From: Rhizobium phaseoli | GTDB taxonomy: Bacteria > Pseudomonadota > Alphaproteobacteria > Rhizobiales > Rhizobiaceae | Length of the DNA stretch: 64,000 bases | Reading direction: 5' to 3' | NCBI RefSeq assembly: GCF_010668805.1 | Contig: NZ_WUFT01000012.1 | Coordinates: forward strand, 62,001 to 126,000 | Part shown: one piece after another, positions 7,982-16,686 of the stretch | How positions within the stretch are numbered: position 1 is the stretch's first letter | Layout of the letters: every line of letters begins with the position of its first letter | The notes under the pieces: generated by a model | Told to the model about the DNA's origin: nothing | What the model saw: the letters and a program-made list of their open reading frames with translations, nothing else | Databases searched by the model: none | Translations under genes and position numbers: made by a program

Positions 7982-9214
7982 TTATCCTTTCGTCCAGCGC
8001 CATTGCGTCACCGGCATCGCCGGCCGCCAGCCGTTCATGCCGCCGATGGGCTCGGCGCGCGATATTTCGATCCGTGTCAGCGAGCCGCCGCGTTTTGCAT
8101 GTTCGGTGAGCAGCACGGCTTCCATCTCCAGCGTCACTGCATTGGCGACGAGCCGCCCTCCACGCTTCAGCGCGGCAACTGCGGCATCGATGACTCCAGG
8201 CTCGCTGCCTCCGCCGCCGAGGAAAATCGCATCCGGTTCCGGCAAGCCCGTCAGTGCGCCGGGCGCGGTGCCTTCGACGACGGCAAGATGCGGCACACCG
8301 AAGGCGGAGGCGTTGCGGGCGACGCGGGCGGCCCGCTCTGGCGATTGCTCGATGGCGATTGCCTTTAGCGACGGATCGGCCAGCATCCATTCGATACCGA
8401 TCGATCCTGAGCCGGCGCCGATATCCCAGAGCAGTTCGCTGTGACGCGGCGTCAGCGCCGACAGAGTCACCGCCCGGATTTCGCGTTTGGTGATCTGTCC
8501 GTCATGTTCGAACAGCGCATCGTCTAATCCTGCGGCGAAAGGCTGAATGCGAGCCCCCTCCCCCGCTGCGATTTCAAGCGCACAGACGTTCAGCGGATCG
8601 ACGTCCGCGAGATCGAATTGCGCTGCCACGGTGCTTCTCCGCCGTTCACGATCACCGCCAAGTGCCTCGAGCACGGTAAGCTGCGACTGACCGAAGCCGG
8701 TGGTGGCGAGCAGGTCAGCCAGATCACCAGGCCCGTTCTCGTCCGAGGTCAGCGCGATGATGCGCCGCCCGGGGTGCAGATGCGGCCGGATCAGGTCGAT
8801 CGGCCTGCCATGCAGCGAAATCGTCGCGACGTCCTGCAGCGGCCAGCCGAGACGCGACGCGGCAAGGCTGAAGGCCGAGGGCGCCGCGATGGTGCGCATC
8901 TCTTCCGCCGCGACATGGCGGGAAAGCGTTGCGCCGACGCCGTAGAGAAACGGGTCGCCGGAGGCGAGTACCACGACCGGCGTGCCACGCCTTTGAAGGA
9001 TGGCGTCGACCGAGCGCTCGAACGGGCTCTGCCAGGAAAGCTTCTCGCCCAATATCAGCGGCGCTGCAAGCGCATGGTGGCGCGCGCCGCCGAAGACCGC
9101 AGGTGCGATGGCGATCAGCCGCCTCGCCTCTTCGCCGAGCCCTTCTGGACCATCTTCGCCGATGCCGATAATAGTCAGCCAGCGCGGGCCACACGGAGGA
9201 GAGACATCAGGCAT
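7982..9214 (-). CDS. cobL: Precorrin-6Y C5,15-methyltransferase (decarboxylating)
   Basis: A two-domain enzyme of 410 residues. The N-terminal CobE-like methylase domain (IIGIGEDGPEGLGEEA, VLASGDPFLYGVG) methylates C-5, and the C-terminal CbiT-like domain (LLWDIGAGSGSIGIEWML, FLGGGGSEPGVIDAA) methylates C-15 and decarboxylates the acetate chain, giving precorrin-8x. The reading frame stays open up to 9580, but MPDVSPP at 9214 is the natural start, with GCGAGG upstream and normal family length. That ATG overlaps the ATG of cobK on the opposite strand (shared CATG, 9212-9215). A promoter for cobL and cobM must therefore lie inside cobK, or they are read through from cobJ. Confidence 0.92.
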   Translation of the reverse strand: MPDVSPPCGPRWLTIIGIGEDGPEGLGEEARRLIAIAPAVFGGARHHALAAPLILGEKLSWQSPFERSVDAILQRRGTPVVVLASGDPFLYGVGATLSRHVAAEEMRTIAAPSAFSLAASRLGWPLQDVATISLHGRPIDLIRPHLHPGRRIIALTSDENGPGDLADLLATTGFGQSQLTVLEALGGDRERRRSTVAAQFDLADVDPLNVCALEIAAGEGARIQPFAAGLDDALFEHDGQITKREIRAVTLSALTPRHSELLWDIGAGSGSIGIEWMLADPSLKAIAIEQSPERAARVARNASAFGVPHLAVVEGTAPGALTGLPEPDAIFLGGGGSEPGVIDAAVAALKRGGRLVANAVTLEMEAVLLTEHAKRGGSLTRIEISRAEPIGGMNGWRPAMPVTQWRWTKG

Positions 9215-9983
9215 GGGAAGACCTCGCATTCTGATCCTCGGCGGCACCAGCGAGGCGCGGCTGCTCGCCGCAGACCTGGCGGCACGGGGAAATTGCGATG
9301 TTCTTCTGTCGCTGGCCGGGCGTACCGAAAAACCGGCCGCGCAGCCGGTTCCAGTTCGCATCGGCGGTTTCGGCGGGGCTGCAGCGCTTGCGGATTTTCT
9401 GAAGGCCGGCGGATATGACCTGCTGATCGACGCCACGCATCCCTTCGCCGAGCGCATTTCCGCCAATGCCGCCTTTGCCGCCGAGACCACCGGCATAACC
9501 GCAATCGCTCTGCGCCGTCCCGAATGGCAACGCCAGCCTGGCGATCGCTGGCGCGAGGTGCGGAGCATCCCGGCTGCCATCGAAGCGCTCGGCCCCTCCC
9601 CCCGCCATGTCTTCCTGGCGACCGGTCGGCAGGGTGCGCATCACGCGGAGGCGGCGCCGCAAAATTTCTATCTCATCCGCAGCGTCGAGACCGTCGAGCC
9701 GCCGCTGGCCCTTGCCAATGTCGACTATCTCCTCGATCGTGGCCCGTTCACGCTGGAAGGCGAATGCGCGTTGCTGAAGCAGCATCGCATCGACGCCGTC
9801 GTTGCCAAGAACAGCGGCGGGGCCGCCACCTATGCGAAGATCGAGGCAGCCAGACTGCTCGGCATCGAGGTAATGATGGTGGCACGCGCGCCAGCCTCCG
9901 CTGTCAGGGCGGTCGACACTGTCGAGGCGGTGCTGGCGACGATCGATCACCTCGTTTGCCCCGCCATGAAACGCGGGGTATAG
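9213..9983 (+). CDS. cobK: Precorrin-6A reductase, antisense to the rest of the cob cluster
   Basis: CobK reduces precorrin-6A to dihydroprecorrin-6 with NADPH. The 256-residue protein starts MGRPRILILGGTSEARLLA and includes LLIDATHPFAERISANA, VFLATGRQGAHH and AVVAKNSGGAATYAKIEAA, all typical of CobK. It is the only cob gene here on the plus strand. Its start codon overlaps that of cobL, and its last 37 bp overlap the end of cobJ. An upstream GGAGG (9195-9199) lies within cobL coding sequence. A transcript running from cobJ to cobL would be fully antisense to cobK. Confidence 0.93.
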   Translation: MGRPRILILGGTSEARLLAADLAARGNCDVLLSLAGRTEKPAAQPVPVRIGGFGGAAALADFLKAGGYDLLIDATHPFAERISANAAFAAETTGITAIALRRPEWQRQPGDRWREVRSIPAAIEALGPSPRHVFLATGRQGAHHAEAAPQNFYLIRSVETVEPPLALANVDYLLDRGPFTLEGECALLKQHRIDAVVAKNSGGAATYAKIEAARLLGIEVMMVARAPASAVRAVDTVEAVLATIDHLVCPAMKRGV

Positions 9984-10711
9984 ACAAGGTCCAGCCTGCC
10001 GGGCCGCGTGACGATCCGCGTCTCGGCAGAGCCGATGATGATGCAGGTTGCCATATCGGCCATCGACGCATCGGCCTGCGACAGGTTCTGTACGGCGATG
10101 CGCTCGTCCGGCCGCCCGGCCGCCCGCCCGAAAATAACCGGCGTCGTTGCGGGCAGATGGTCGCGCAACAGATTGAAGGCTTCGCCGAGCTGCCAGGGCC
10201 GCGCCCGGCTGATCGGGTTATAGAGGGCGATGACGAAACCGGCCTTGGCTGCCAGTTCAAGACGGTTTTCTATTATATTCCAAGGCTTTAAATTGTCGGA
10301 TAGCGATATGGCGCAGAAGTCGTGGCCAAGCGGCGCCCCGGCTCTTGCCGCCACCGCCAGCATCGCGGTGATGCCGGGCAGGATGGTGAGATCGACCGCC
10401 CGCCATGCTCCCGGCCCATTCTCGATCGCCTCGCAGACGGCGGCAGCCATGGCGAAGACACCGGGGTCGCCGCCGGAGACGACGCAGACTTTCGCGCCGT
10501 CTGCTGCCATCGAAAGTGCCGCCCCTGCCCTGTCCAGTTCCTCGCGATTGTCCGAGGCATGCCGCAGCTGATCGTCGCGGAGCTGCAGCCTGTCGAGATA
10601 GGGGCCGTAACCGAAGAAATCCGTTGCCGCTTCGACGGCGGCCAGCGCTTCCGGTGTCATCTGTTCCGGGTTGCCGGGACCGGTGCCGATCACGAAAAGC
10701 TGGCCGCTCAT
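9947..10711 (-). CDS. cobJ: Precorrin-3B C17-methyltransferase
   Basis: CobJ methylates C-17 of precorrin-3B and drives ring contraction to precorrin-4. The 254-residue protein has the tetrapyrrole methylase motifs FVIGTGPGNPEQMTPEAL (N terminus), VVSGGDPGVFAMAAA (about 80) and ILPGITAMLAVAARAG (about 110), and the late IALYNPISRARPWQL typical of CobJ/CbiH. Its start overlaps the cobI stop by ATGA, indicating translational coupling. Its 3' end overlaps the convergent cobK by 37 bp. Confidence 0.93.
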   Translation of the reverse strand: MSGQLFVIGTGPGNPEQMTPEALAAVEAATDFFGYGPYLDRLQLRDDQLRHASDNREELDRAGAALSMAADGAKVCVVSGGDPGVFAMAAAVCEAIENGPGAWRAVDLTILPGITAMLAVAARAGAPLGHDFCAISLSDNLKPWNIIENRLELAAKAGFVIALYNPISRARPWQLGEAFNLLRDHLPATTPVIFGRAAGRPDERIAVQNLSQADASMADMATCIIIGSAETRIVTRPGRLDLVYTPRFMAGQTR

Positions 10712-11439
10712 CGGCTGTTCTCCCAGCCCGGCACCAGCACCAGCGAAAAATATGGCGCGTCGCCATCGGCCCGGTCGGCAAGCTTTTCCATTGCCGCATT
10801 CGCCATGGTGCCGCGCTCGACATAGACGGCTTCGGCAAGCCGGCCGGCTGCCGCCAAGGCCCGGCGGATCTTCGGCAGATTGCGGCCGACCTTCATGATG
10901 ACGGCGGCTTGCGTATCGGCAAGACGACGCGTCAGCTCGGTCTCCGTCATCGTACCCGGCAGTACGGAAAGCACATCGTCGCCCTGGACGATCGGCATGC
11001 CCGCCAGGGACCAGCAGCCCGACATGGCGCTGATGCCGGGGATCACCTCGGTTGGGTAGCGCTGCGAAAGCCGGATATGCAGATGCATATAGGAGCCGTA
11101 AAACAGCGGATCGCCTTCGCTGAGCACGGCGACGGTGAGCCCGGCATCGAGATGGAAGGCGACTGACCTGGCCGACCGGTCGTAGAATTCGGTGATCAGG
11201 TTCTGGTAGCGCGCGTCGTTCTTGTCGATCTCGGTGGTGACGGGATAATAAAGCGGCAGCAGCGTCACGCCGGGTTTCAGCAATGGTTCGACGATCGCCT
11301 TGCCGTTGCCGCCCCTGCCATGCTTGGCGAAATAGGCAATCACGTCAGCGCTTTCGATGGCGCGCACGGCCTTGAGGGTCAAAAGCTCCGGATCACCGGG
11401 ACCCGTGCCGACGCCGATGAGACGGCCGCTTGTCGTCAT
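10708..11439 (-). CDS. cobI: Precorrin-2 C20-methyltransferase
   Basis: CobI methylates C-20 of precorrin-2 to give precorrin-3A. The 243-residue protein begins MTTSGRLIGVGTGPGDPELL and shows VLSEGDPLFYGSYMHL (about 100) and VIPGISAMSGCWSLAG, the methylase signatures with the CobI/CbiL extension FYDRSARSVAFHLDAG. The true start is ATG 11439, which overlaps the end of cobH by 4 bp. An open frame continues further upstream, but it would overlap all of cobH and is not used. Confidence 0.92.
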   Translation of the reverse strand: MTTSGRLIGVGTGPGDPELLTLKAVRAIESADVIAYFAKHGRGGNGKAIVEPLLKPGVTLLPLYYPVTTEIDKNDARYQNLITEFYDRSARSVAFHLDAGLTVAVLSEGDPLFYGSYMHLHIRLSQRYPTEVIPGISAMSGCWSLAGMPIVQGDDVLSVLPGTMTETELTRRLADTQAAVIMKVGRNLPKIRRALAAAGRLAEAVYVERGTMANAAMEKLADRADGDAPYFSLVLVPGWENSR

Positions 11440-12068
11440 AGGCCCGGCCTCGCCAATGCATTGATGGCGGCTGCCGTCATGGCGCTGCCACCGAGCCGGC
11501 CGCGCACGATGGCAAAGGGTACGCCGTAGGAATTCTCCGCCAGCGCATCCTTCGATTCCGCCGCGCCGACAAAGCCGACAGGCATGCCGAGGATTGCTGC
11601 AGGTTTCGGGGCGCCGTCGCGCAGGAGTTCGAGCAGATGGAAGAGCGCGGTCGGGGCATTGCCGATCGCGACGACGCTGCCGCCGAGCCGATCGAGCCAG
11701 AGATGTATGGCGGCGGCCGATCGCGTATTGCCGGTTTCGCGCGCCAGTTCCGGGGTGGCGGGATCGCGCAGCGTGCAGATCACCTCGTTCAGCGCCGGGA
11801 GCCGCGCCCGGGTCACGCCCTGGGATACCATTTCGGCGTCGCAGAAGATCGGCGCCCCGCCCTTCAGCGCGTTGCGCGCGGCACCGACAAGATCGGCGGC
11901 GAACAGGAAATGTTCGGCCGCCTCGACCAGCCCGCAGGCATGGATCATGCGCACGGCTATTTCGGCCTGATCTTCGGTGAAGCGCGAAAGATCGGCTTCG
12001 GCGCGGATGATCGCAAAGGATCGCTCGTAGATCGCGTCGCCGCTGCGGATATAATCGTAGTCTGGCAT
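11436..12068 (-). CDS. cobH: Precorrin-8X methylmutase
   Basis: CobH moves the methyl group from C-11 to C-12 of precorrin-8x to form hydrogenobyrinate. The 210-residue protein is normal length and shows MPDYDYIRSGDAIYERSF at the start, RMIHACGLVEAAEHF with the catalytic histidine, GAPIFCDAEMV, and the closing ILGMPVGFVGAAESKDAL. It is separated from cobG by 2 bp and overlaps cobI by 4 bp, inside a tightly packed operon. Confidence 0.95.
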   Translation of the reverse strand: MPDYDYIRSGDAIYERSFAIIRAEADLSRFTEDQAEIAVRMIHACGLVEAAEHFLFAADLVGAARNALKGGAPIFCDAEMVSQGVTRARLPALNEVICTLRDPATPELARETGNTRSAAAIHLWLDRLGGSVVAIGNAPTALFHLLELLRDGAPKPAAILGMPVGFVGAAESKDALAENSYGVPFAIVRGRLGGSAMTAAAINALARPGL

Positions 12069-12070
12069 TC

Positions 12071-13453
12071 CTATTCCTGTCGCAGCGCCTTCGAAACGCC
12101 GGTTGCGCCAAGCCGTGTAAGGCAGGCAGCAGCCGATTCGCCAGCGCCTCTGTTGTCTTCGATGGACCGGGCGAGCCTCTCTATAGCGAAATCGATCCGA
12201 CCGCCAGCGATCCGTTCGTCCGGCCGATCTGCCGCTGACCCGTTGAGGATGAGGTCGTAACCTTCAGCCGTGCCCGTCAGCGTCAGTGCCGGCCGCGCAT
12301 GTGCGCAGCCCTTGGCACAGCCGGAGAGATGCAGCGTCAGCGAGCCGTCGAAAAGGGCAGGCGCTACGGCAAGGATTTGGCGCGCTAGGCTTCGGGTCTC
12401 GTAGAAGGCGGAACCGCAGGCGCCGGCACCGGCGCAGGCGGCGATGTGTTCGCTGTTCTCCCCGGGCTGCGCGCTGAAGCCATATTTGGCTGCGGCGATC
12501 TGCATAGCCGGCACTCTATCTTCGGGAAGACCGATGAAAAAGAAACCGCGACCGGGCGCCAGCCGAATGGCCGTCGCGCCGTGGGCGTCGGCGAGATCGA
12601 GCAGAGCGATTAGATCGGACGCCCACATCTGTCCGAATTCGGGCCTGACGCCGAGTACGGTTTTGCCGTCTGCCAGCCGATGGAGGCCGGAAAGCGGTAT
12701 GCTTGCTGCGCGTGACGGAATGAAGCGAATGTTATCCACAGCCGGAAAATGCGCCCTCAGACGCGCCGGGTCGATATCCCGTGTCCGGCTGCCCTGCCCG
12801 AGGGCTGCCAGCAGGCTCAGAATATTGCCGACGGCTGATACCGCGGCCGCGGCTGGACCCGTTGCCACCGGCATTGCAGTTTCACCGTCGCCATTGATCG
12901 CGACGAGCCAATCTGCGTTGGATCGCGCGACGATGCGGATATCTGCGGAAAGTGCCGACAGCCCGAATGCTCCACCGCCGTCGACGACGATCGACAGTTT
13001 TGGCGCGAGCCGCGGCGAGGCGATGAGATCGTGAAGCGTGCGGCGCAAGGCCATTTCCATTGCGGCCGGATCGCTCCGCTCTTGCGGGTCGATACCGTGC
13101 AGCGGCGAAATCTCGATCGCCGGCCCGCCCGGCACGGTGATCCCGGCGGCATCGATATCGGCGGCAAGCTGCCCGACGGTCTCGGCCCGCAGTCCGCGGA
13201 TCTGCAGATTGCCGCGGGCGGTGATTTCCAGAATGCCATTTCCATGCGCAGCGGCTGAGCGGGCGAGTGCAGTAAATTGCGGCAGCGTCAGCGCGCCGCC
13301 GGCCGGCCGCAGCCGCACCAGCAGACCGTCGCCGGTCGGCATCGGCGTGGCCAGAGCGGGGCAGGCGCCGCGCCTGCGCAGCGCCACCGCCGTGCGGCCG
13401 TGCAGATCCGCCTCGCCTGTCCCGTCGATCGTCGTTGCAGCCTCACTGCTCAT
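12071..13453 (-). CDS. cobG: Precorrin-3B synthase (oxygen-dependent)
   Basis: CobG is the oxygen-dependent monooxygenase making precorrin-3B, and its presence marks the aerobic B12 route. The 460-residue protein is built like sulfite/nitrite reductases: two ferredoxin-like half domains and a [4Fe-4S] binding region near 340-385 with ACAGAGACGSAF and HLSGCAKGCAH. The start is ATG 13453 (MSSEAATTID), preceded by AGAGGA; an in-frame ATG at 13471 lacks a comparable ribosome-binding site. It follows cobF after a 71-bp gap and is 2 bp from cobH. Confidence 0.92.
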   Translation of the reverse strand: MSSEAATTIDGTGEADLHGRTAVALRRRGACPALATPMPTGDGLLVRLRPAGGALTLPQFTALARSAAAHGNGILEITARGNLQIRGLRAETVGQLAADIDAAGITVPGGPAIEISPLHGIDPQERSDPAAMEMALRRTLHDLIASPRLAPKLSIVVDGGGAFGLSALSADIRIVARSNADWLVAINGDGETAMPVATGPAAAAVSAVGNILSLLAALGQGSRTRDIDPARLRAHFPAVDNIRFIPSRAASIPLSGLHRLADGKTVLGVRPEFGQMWASDLIALLDLADAHGATAIRLAPGRGFFFIGLPEDRVPAMQIAAAKYGFSAQPGENSEHIAACAGAGACGSAFYETRSLARQILAVAPALFDGSLTLHLSGCAKGCAHARPALTLTGTAEGYDLILNGSAADRPDERIAGGRIDFAIERLARSIEDNRGAGESAAACLTRLGATGVSKALRQE

Positions 13454-13524
13454 TCGTGATCCTCTGACCATTTCTTACATGATCGCAGCCGGCGCGGCAA
13501 AACATGTGGAAAACGGCCGGCCGG

Positions 13525-14289
13525 CTATTCCTCGAAATCCCGTCCTTTGCGCAGCAGATAGATATCCATGATCCAGCCCTGCCTTTGCCTGGCCTCGGCG
13601 CGGAGCGCCTGAATCTCGGTGGCGATATCCCCAAGCCGTCCCGATCTGACGATCTCGTCCTTGGTGCCGAGATAGGCGCCCCAGAAGATTTCCGCGTCGG
13701 GATCGTCAATCTTTGCAAAAGCCTGTTCGCCGTCGAGCATGACGATCGTGCTGTCGGTCAAAAGCCCGTCCCGCGCCAGCTTGCGCCCTGTGGTGATCTC
13801 GATCGGCTTGCCGACGAGGTTGACCGGGATTTTGTGGCTGGCCGCCAAGGCCTGAATGCTGGTGATGCCGGGAATGACGCTGTAATCGAAATCCAGGCCG
13901 GTTTCCTGCCGCACGCGTTCGATGATGCGGATCGTGCTGTCATAGAGGCTGGGATCACCCCAGACGAGGAAGGCGCCGCCACCATTTTCCGGCAGGCCGG
14001 AGATCAGCTCTCTATAGATCCGGGCGACCTCACCGTGCCAGACATCGACGCTTTGCGTGTAGGTTCTGTCTGCCGTCTGCCTTTGCGGCACGGCGAATTC
14101 GCAAACCCTACTGCCCGGCCGCGTTATATATCGCTCGCAGATCTCGCGGCGGATCTCGGCAAGCTCTTCTTTGCCAGTCCCTTTGACAGGCAGGAAGACC
14201 ACGTCGGCAGCGTTCATCGCGTTGATCGCCTGTATGGTGACGTGCTCCGGATTGCCTGTGCCGATACCGATGATATGGATGTGCTTCAA
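13525..14289 (-). CDS. cobF: Precorrin-6A synthase (deacetylating)
   Basis: CobF methylates C-1 of precorrin-5 and removes the acetyl fragment, giving precorrin-6A; it occurs only in the aerobic pathway. The 254-residue protein shows HIIGIGTGNPEHVTIQAINA, FLVWGDPSLYDSTIRII and SVIPGITSIQALAASHKIP. The first codon appears to be TTG at 14289, with only weak Shine-Dalgarno likeness (GGGGAC), so expression may be modest. It is the first gene of the minus-strand cob cluster and is divergent from repA, sharing a 193-bp spacer that contains a parS site. I saw no cobalamin riboswitch in that spacer. Confidence 0.92.
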   Translation of the reverse strand: MKHIHIIGIGTGNPEHVTIQAINAMNAADVVFLPVKGTGKEELAEIRREICERYITRPGSRVCEFAVPQRQTADRTYTQSVDVWHGEVARIYRELISGLPENGGGAFLVWGDPSLYDSTIRIIERVRQETGLDFDYSVIPGITSIQALAASHKIPVNLVGKPIEITTGRKLARDGLLTDSTIVMLDGEQAFAKIDDPDAEIFWGAYLGTKDEIVRSGRLGDIATEIQALRAEARQRQGWIMDIYLLRKGRDFEE

Positions 14290-14359
14290 GCCGATAGTCC
14301 CCGTGAGTCCCGGCGGTCTTGCCGAAAAAGCCGGTGTTCCGCAAGGGCGATGGCAGAGA

Positions 14360-14375
14360 GTTGGCCGCGGCCAAC
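14360..14375. other. parS centromere site 1, upstream of repA
   Basis: GTTGGCCGCGGCCAAC is a perfect 16-bp palindrome fitting the repABC parS consensus GTTNNCNGCNGNNAAC. RepB is expected to bind it and, with RepA, segregate the replicon. It lies between cobF and repA, 108 bp before the repA start. Confidence 0.9.
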
Positions 14376-14439
14376 CGGGCGGGAATGGCTTCTCGGCCCC
14401 TATTGTTGCCGCAAATTGCGAATCGTGTCACCTTCAATA

Positions 14440-14470
14440 CGCTTTTTGACGCTATGTTGACGAAAAAGCG
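14440..14470 (+). promoter_or_regulatory. Inverted repeat just before repA, candidate repABC operator
   Basis: CGCTTTTT (14440-14447) and AAAAAGCG (14463-14470) form an 8-bp inverted repeat around a 15-nt centre that contains TTGACG, 13 bp before repA. RepA-RepB complexes autorepress repABC promoters, and this is the obvious operator. An exact promoter cannot be fixed by eye. Confidence 0.5.
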
Positions 14471-14482
14471 CATCGAAAAGGA

Positions 14483-15688
14483 ATGAGTGTTTTGGACAAC
14501 ATTAGCGTATCGACGACAGATGTGCGGATCGAGCGGCATGCGAACCAGCTTTCGCGGCAACTGAAGCTGTTGCGCGAGAAGCTGTTTCCGCCGCTGTCGC
14601 AAAAGACGCTGCGCACATTTTCCTCAGGCGAGGCAGCCCAGATGATCGGCGTCTCGGACGGCTATCTTCGCCAGCTTTCGCTGGATGGCAAGGGGCCGCA
14701 GCCGGAGCTTTCCCAGAATGGCCGGCGCTCTTATACGCTCGGCCAGATCAATGAATTGCGCCATTATATGGCAAAGCTGAAGCCGAAGGATGCGCTGTCC
14801 TACCTTCCCTGGCGGCGCCCCGGCGAGAAGCTGCAGACGGTTGCCGTCACCAATTTCAAGGGCGGCTCGGCCAAGACCACGACCACGCTTTATCTGGCGC
14901 AGTATCTGGCGCTGGCGGGTTATCGGGTGCTGGCCATCGATCTCGATCCGCAGGCCTCACTTTCGTCCATGCTCGGCGTGCAGCCCGAATTCGATCTTTC
15001 CGATGGCGATACGCTTTATGGCGCAATTCGCTATGATGCCGATCGCAAGCCGCTGAAGGACATTGTCCGCAAGACTTATTTCGATGGTCTCGATCTGGTG
15101 CCGGGCAATCTTGAATTGATGGAATTCGAGCATGAGACGCCGCGCGCGCTCAGTGATCGCCAGCGGCCGGGCGAACTGTTTTTCCGCCGCGTCGGCATGG
15201 CGATTGCCGAGGTCGAGGCCGATTACGATGTCGTGGTGATCGACTGCCCGCCGCAGCTCGGTTACCTGACGCTCGGCGCCGTCTGTGCCGCCACGTCGCT
15301 GCTTATCACCATCCATCCGCAGATGGTCGATGTCGCCTCCATGTCGCAATTCCTGCTGATGACCTCGGATCTCCTTTCGGTCGTGCGCAAGGCCGGCGGC
15401 GATCTGCAGCACGATTTCATCAAATATGTCGTCACCCGTCACGAACCTTTCGATGCCCCGCAGTCGCAGATCGTCGCGCTGTTGCGCAGCCTGTTCAGCG
15501 ATGACGTGTTGACGGCGACCATTCTCAAATCGACGGCGATCGCCGATGCCGGCCTGACCAAGCAGACGCTCTTCGAGATTGAGAAGGGGCAGGTGCGCCG
15601 CTCGACCTATGATCGGGCGCTGGAATCGGTCAATGCCGCTAACGGCGAAGTTCTCGCCGGTATTCACAAAGCCTGGGGCCGCACATGA
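14483..15688 (+). CDS. repA: Plasmid partitioning ATPase RepA (ParA family)
   Basis: RepA is the ParA-type ATPase that moves replicon copies apart and represses repABC. The 401-residue protein has an N-terminal helix-turn-helix (about 45-75, SSGEAAQMIGVSDGYLRQLS), the deviant Walker A KGGSAKTTT starting at Lys126, and Walker B VVVIDCPPQLGYLTLGA near 250. Length and order are standard. Its TGA overlaps the repB ATG (ATGA), so the two are translationally coupled. The start at 14483 has AAAAGGA just upstream. Confidence 0.95.
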   Translation: MSVLDNISVSTTDVRIERHANQLSRQLKLLREKLFPPLSQKTLRTFSSGEAAQMIGVSDGYLRQLSLDGKGPQPELSQNGRRSYTLGQINELRHYMAKLKPKDALSYLPWRRPGEKLQTVAVTNFKGGSAKTTTTLYLAQYLALAGYRVLAIDLDPQASLSSMLGVQPEFDLSDGDTLYGAIRYDADRKPLKDIVRKTYFDGLDLVPGNLELMEFEHETPRALSDRQRPGELFFRRVGMAIAEVEADYDVVVIDCPPQLGYLTLGAVCAATSLLITIHPQMVDVASMSQFLLMTSDLLSVVRKAGGDLQHDFIKYVVTRHEPFDAPQSQIVALLRSLFSDDVLTATILKSTAIADAGLTKQTLFEIEKGQVRRSTYDRALESVNAANGEVLAGIHKAWGRT

Positions 15689-16680
15689 GCAGACGCGATC
15701 GCCTGAAAGGTCTCTTCGACGATACGGCGCAGGAGTTGGCCGCGGCCAACTACGACGAGACCTCTTTGCGCGGATCGGCCGGACCGGTTCGGACGATGGC
15801 GTTAACGCTTGGACGCATGGAGGAAGAGAGCAGGGCGATGCAGGAGGCTTTGCTCTCCGGCGAACGCATCGTCGAGCTCGATCCCGGCCTGATCGATTCA
15901 TCCTTCGTCCGCGATCGCCTTGCCGATCAGCCGCTCGATATCGAGGATGAACTGGTGCAGTCGATTGCCGAGAACGGCCAGGAAGTGCCGATTCTCGTTC
16001 GCCGCCATCCCGATGATGACGAGCGCTATCAGGTCGCTTACGGTCACCGCCGCCTGCAGGCCGTCAAGCTGCTCGGGCGCAAAGTGCAGGCGATCGTCCG
16101 CAAGCTCGACGATACCGATGTGGTCATCGCCCAGGGCATCGAAAATTCGGCGCGCCGGAACCTTTCCTATATCGAGCGGGCGGTCTTTGCCCTCAATCTC
16201 GAGCTCAAGGGTTTTGAGCGTCCCGTTATCATGAAGGCGCTGTCGACTGACAAGACCGAGCTGTCGAAGCTGATCTCCGTCGCCAAAGCGATCCCGGCCG
16301 ATATCGTCAGCTCGGTCGGCGCTGCACCTGGTATCGGGCGTCGTAAATGGATGGCGCTTGCCCAGGACTGGAACGGAATGACAGCGGCGCGGCTCGCCAA
16401 GCTCGTCGGTTCGCAACGGTTCACGGCTGAGGAAAGCGACCGCCGCTTCGAGCTTTTGGTTGCCGAGCTCGCCAGGAAAGAGGCGAAGCCCGAACCTACG
16501 GAATATGACTGGAAGCCGAAGAGCGGCGGCAAAATTGCCGGCCGAATCAAGAGCGCCGGCAATTCCTTCACGATCGCGTTGAAAACCGGCGATGCGCCGG
16601 ATTTCGGCGCCTACATTTCACGTCGTCTCGATGAGCTTTACGAAGCCTATCGGGCCGGCAGGTTAGAAGCAGGAGAGTAG
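15685..16680 (+). CDS. repB: Plasmid partitioning protein RepB (ParB family)
   Basis: RepB is the ParB-type protein binding parS. Of its 331 residues, the ParB/Spo0J nuclease-like region is at about 75-170 (VPILVRRHPDDD, YGHRRLQAVKLLGR), followed by the helix-turn-helix region with QGIENSARRNLSYIERAVFA and the C-terminal dimerisation part. The N terminus SRRDRLKGLFDD is typical. A perfect parS copy lies inside its own coding sequence at 15735-15750. Translation is coupled to repA by a 4-bp overlap. Confidence 0.95.
   Translation: MSRRDRLKGLFDDTAQELAAANYDETSLRGSAGPVRTMALTLGRMEEESRAMQEALLSGERIVELDPGLIDSSFVRDRLADQPLDIEDELVQSIAENGQEVPILVRRHPDDDERYQVAYGHRRLQAVKLLGRKVQAIVRKLDDTDVVIAQGIENSARRNLSYIERAVFALNLELKGFERPVIMKALSTDKTELSKLISVAKAIPADIVSSVGAAPGIGRRKWMALAQDWNGMTAARLAKLVGSQRFTAEESDRRFELLVAELARKEAKPEPTEYDWKPKSGGKIAGRIKSAGNSFTIALKTGDAPDFGAYISRRLDELYEAYRAGRLEAGE
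15735..15750. other. parS site 2, inside the 5' end of repB
   Basis: A second identical copy of GTTGGCCGCGGCCAAC, encoding Leu-Ala-Ala-Ala-Asn of RepB. parS sites within or next to repABC are usual in rhizobial plasmids. The exact identity of all 16 bases to site 1 supports function. Confidence 0.9.
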
Positions 16681-16686
16681 GCCGCA

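Noticed and set aside
9215..9580. N-terminal extension of CobL
   Set aside because: The frame stays open to 9580, but the extension overlaps cobK coding sequence and has no CobL-like content; the family start is at 9214.
11440..12111. N-terminal extension of CobI
   Set aside because: It overlaps all of cobH in another frame and gives an arginine-rich, low-complexity protein.
14290..14482. Cobalamin riboswitch before cobF
   Set aside because: I looked for a B12 box and conserved core on the minus strand and found none; the spacer is dominated by parS and the repA operator.
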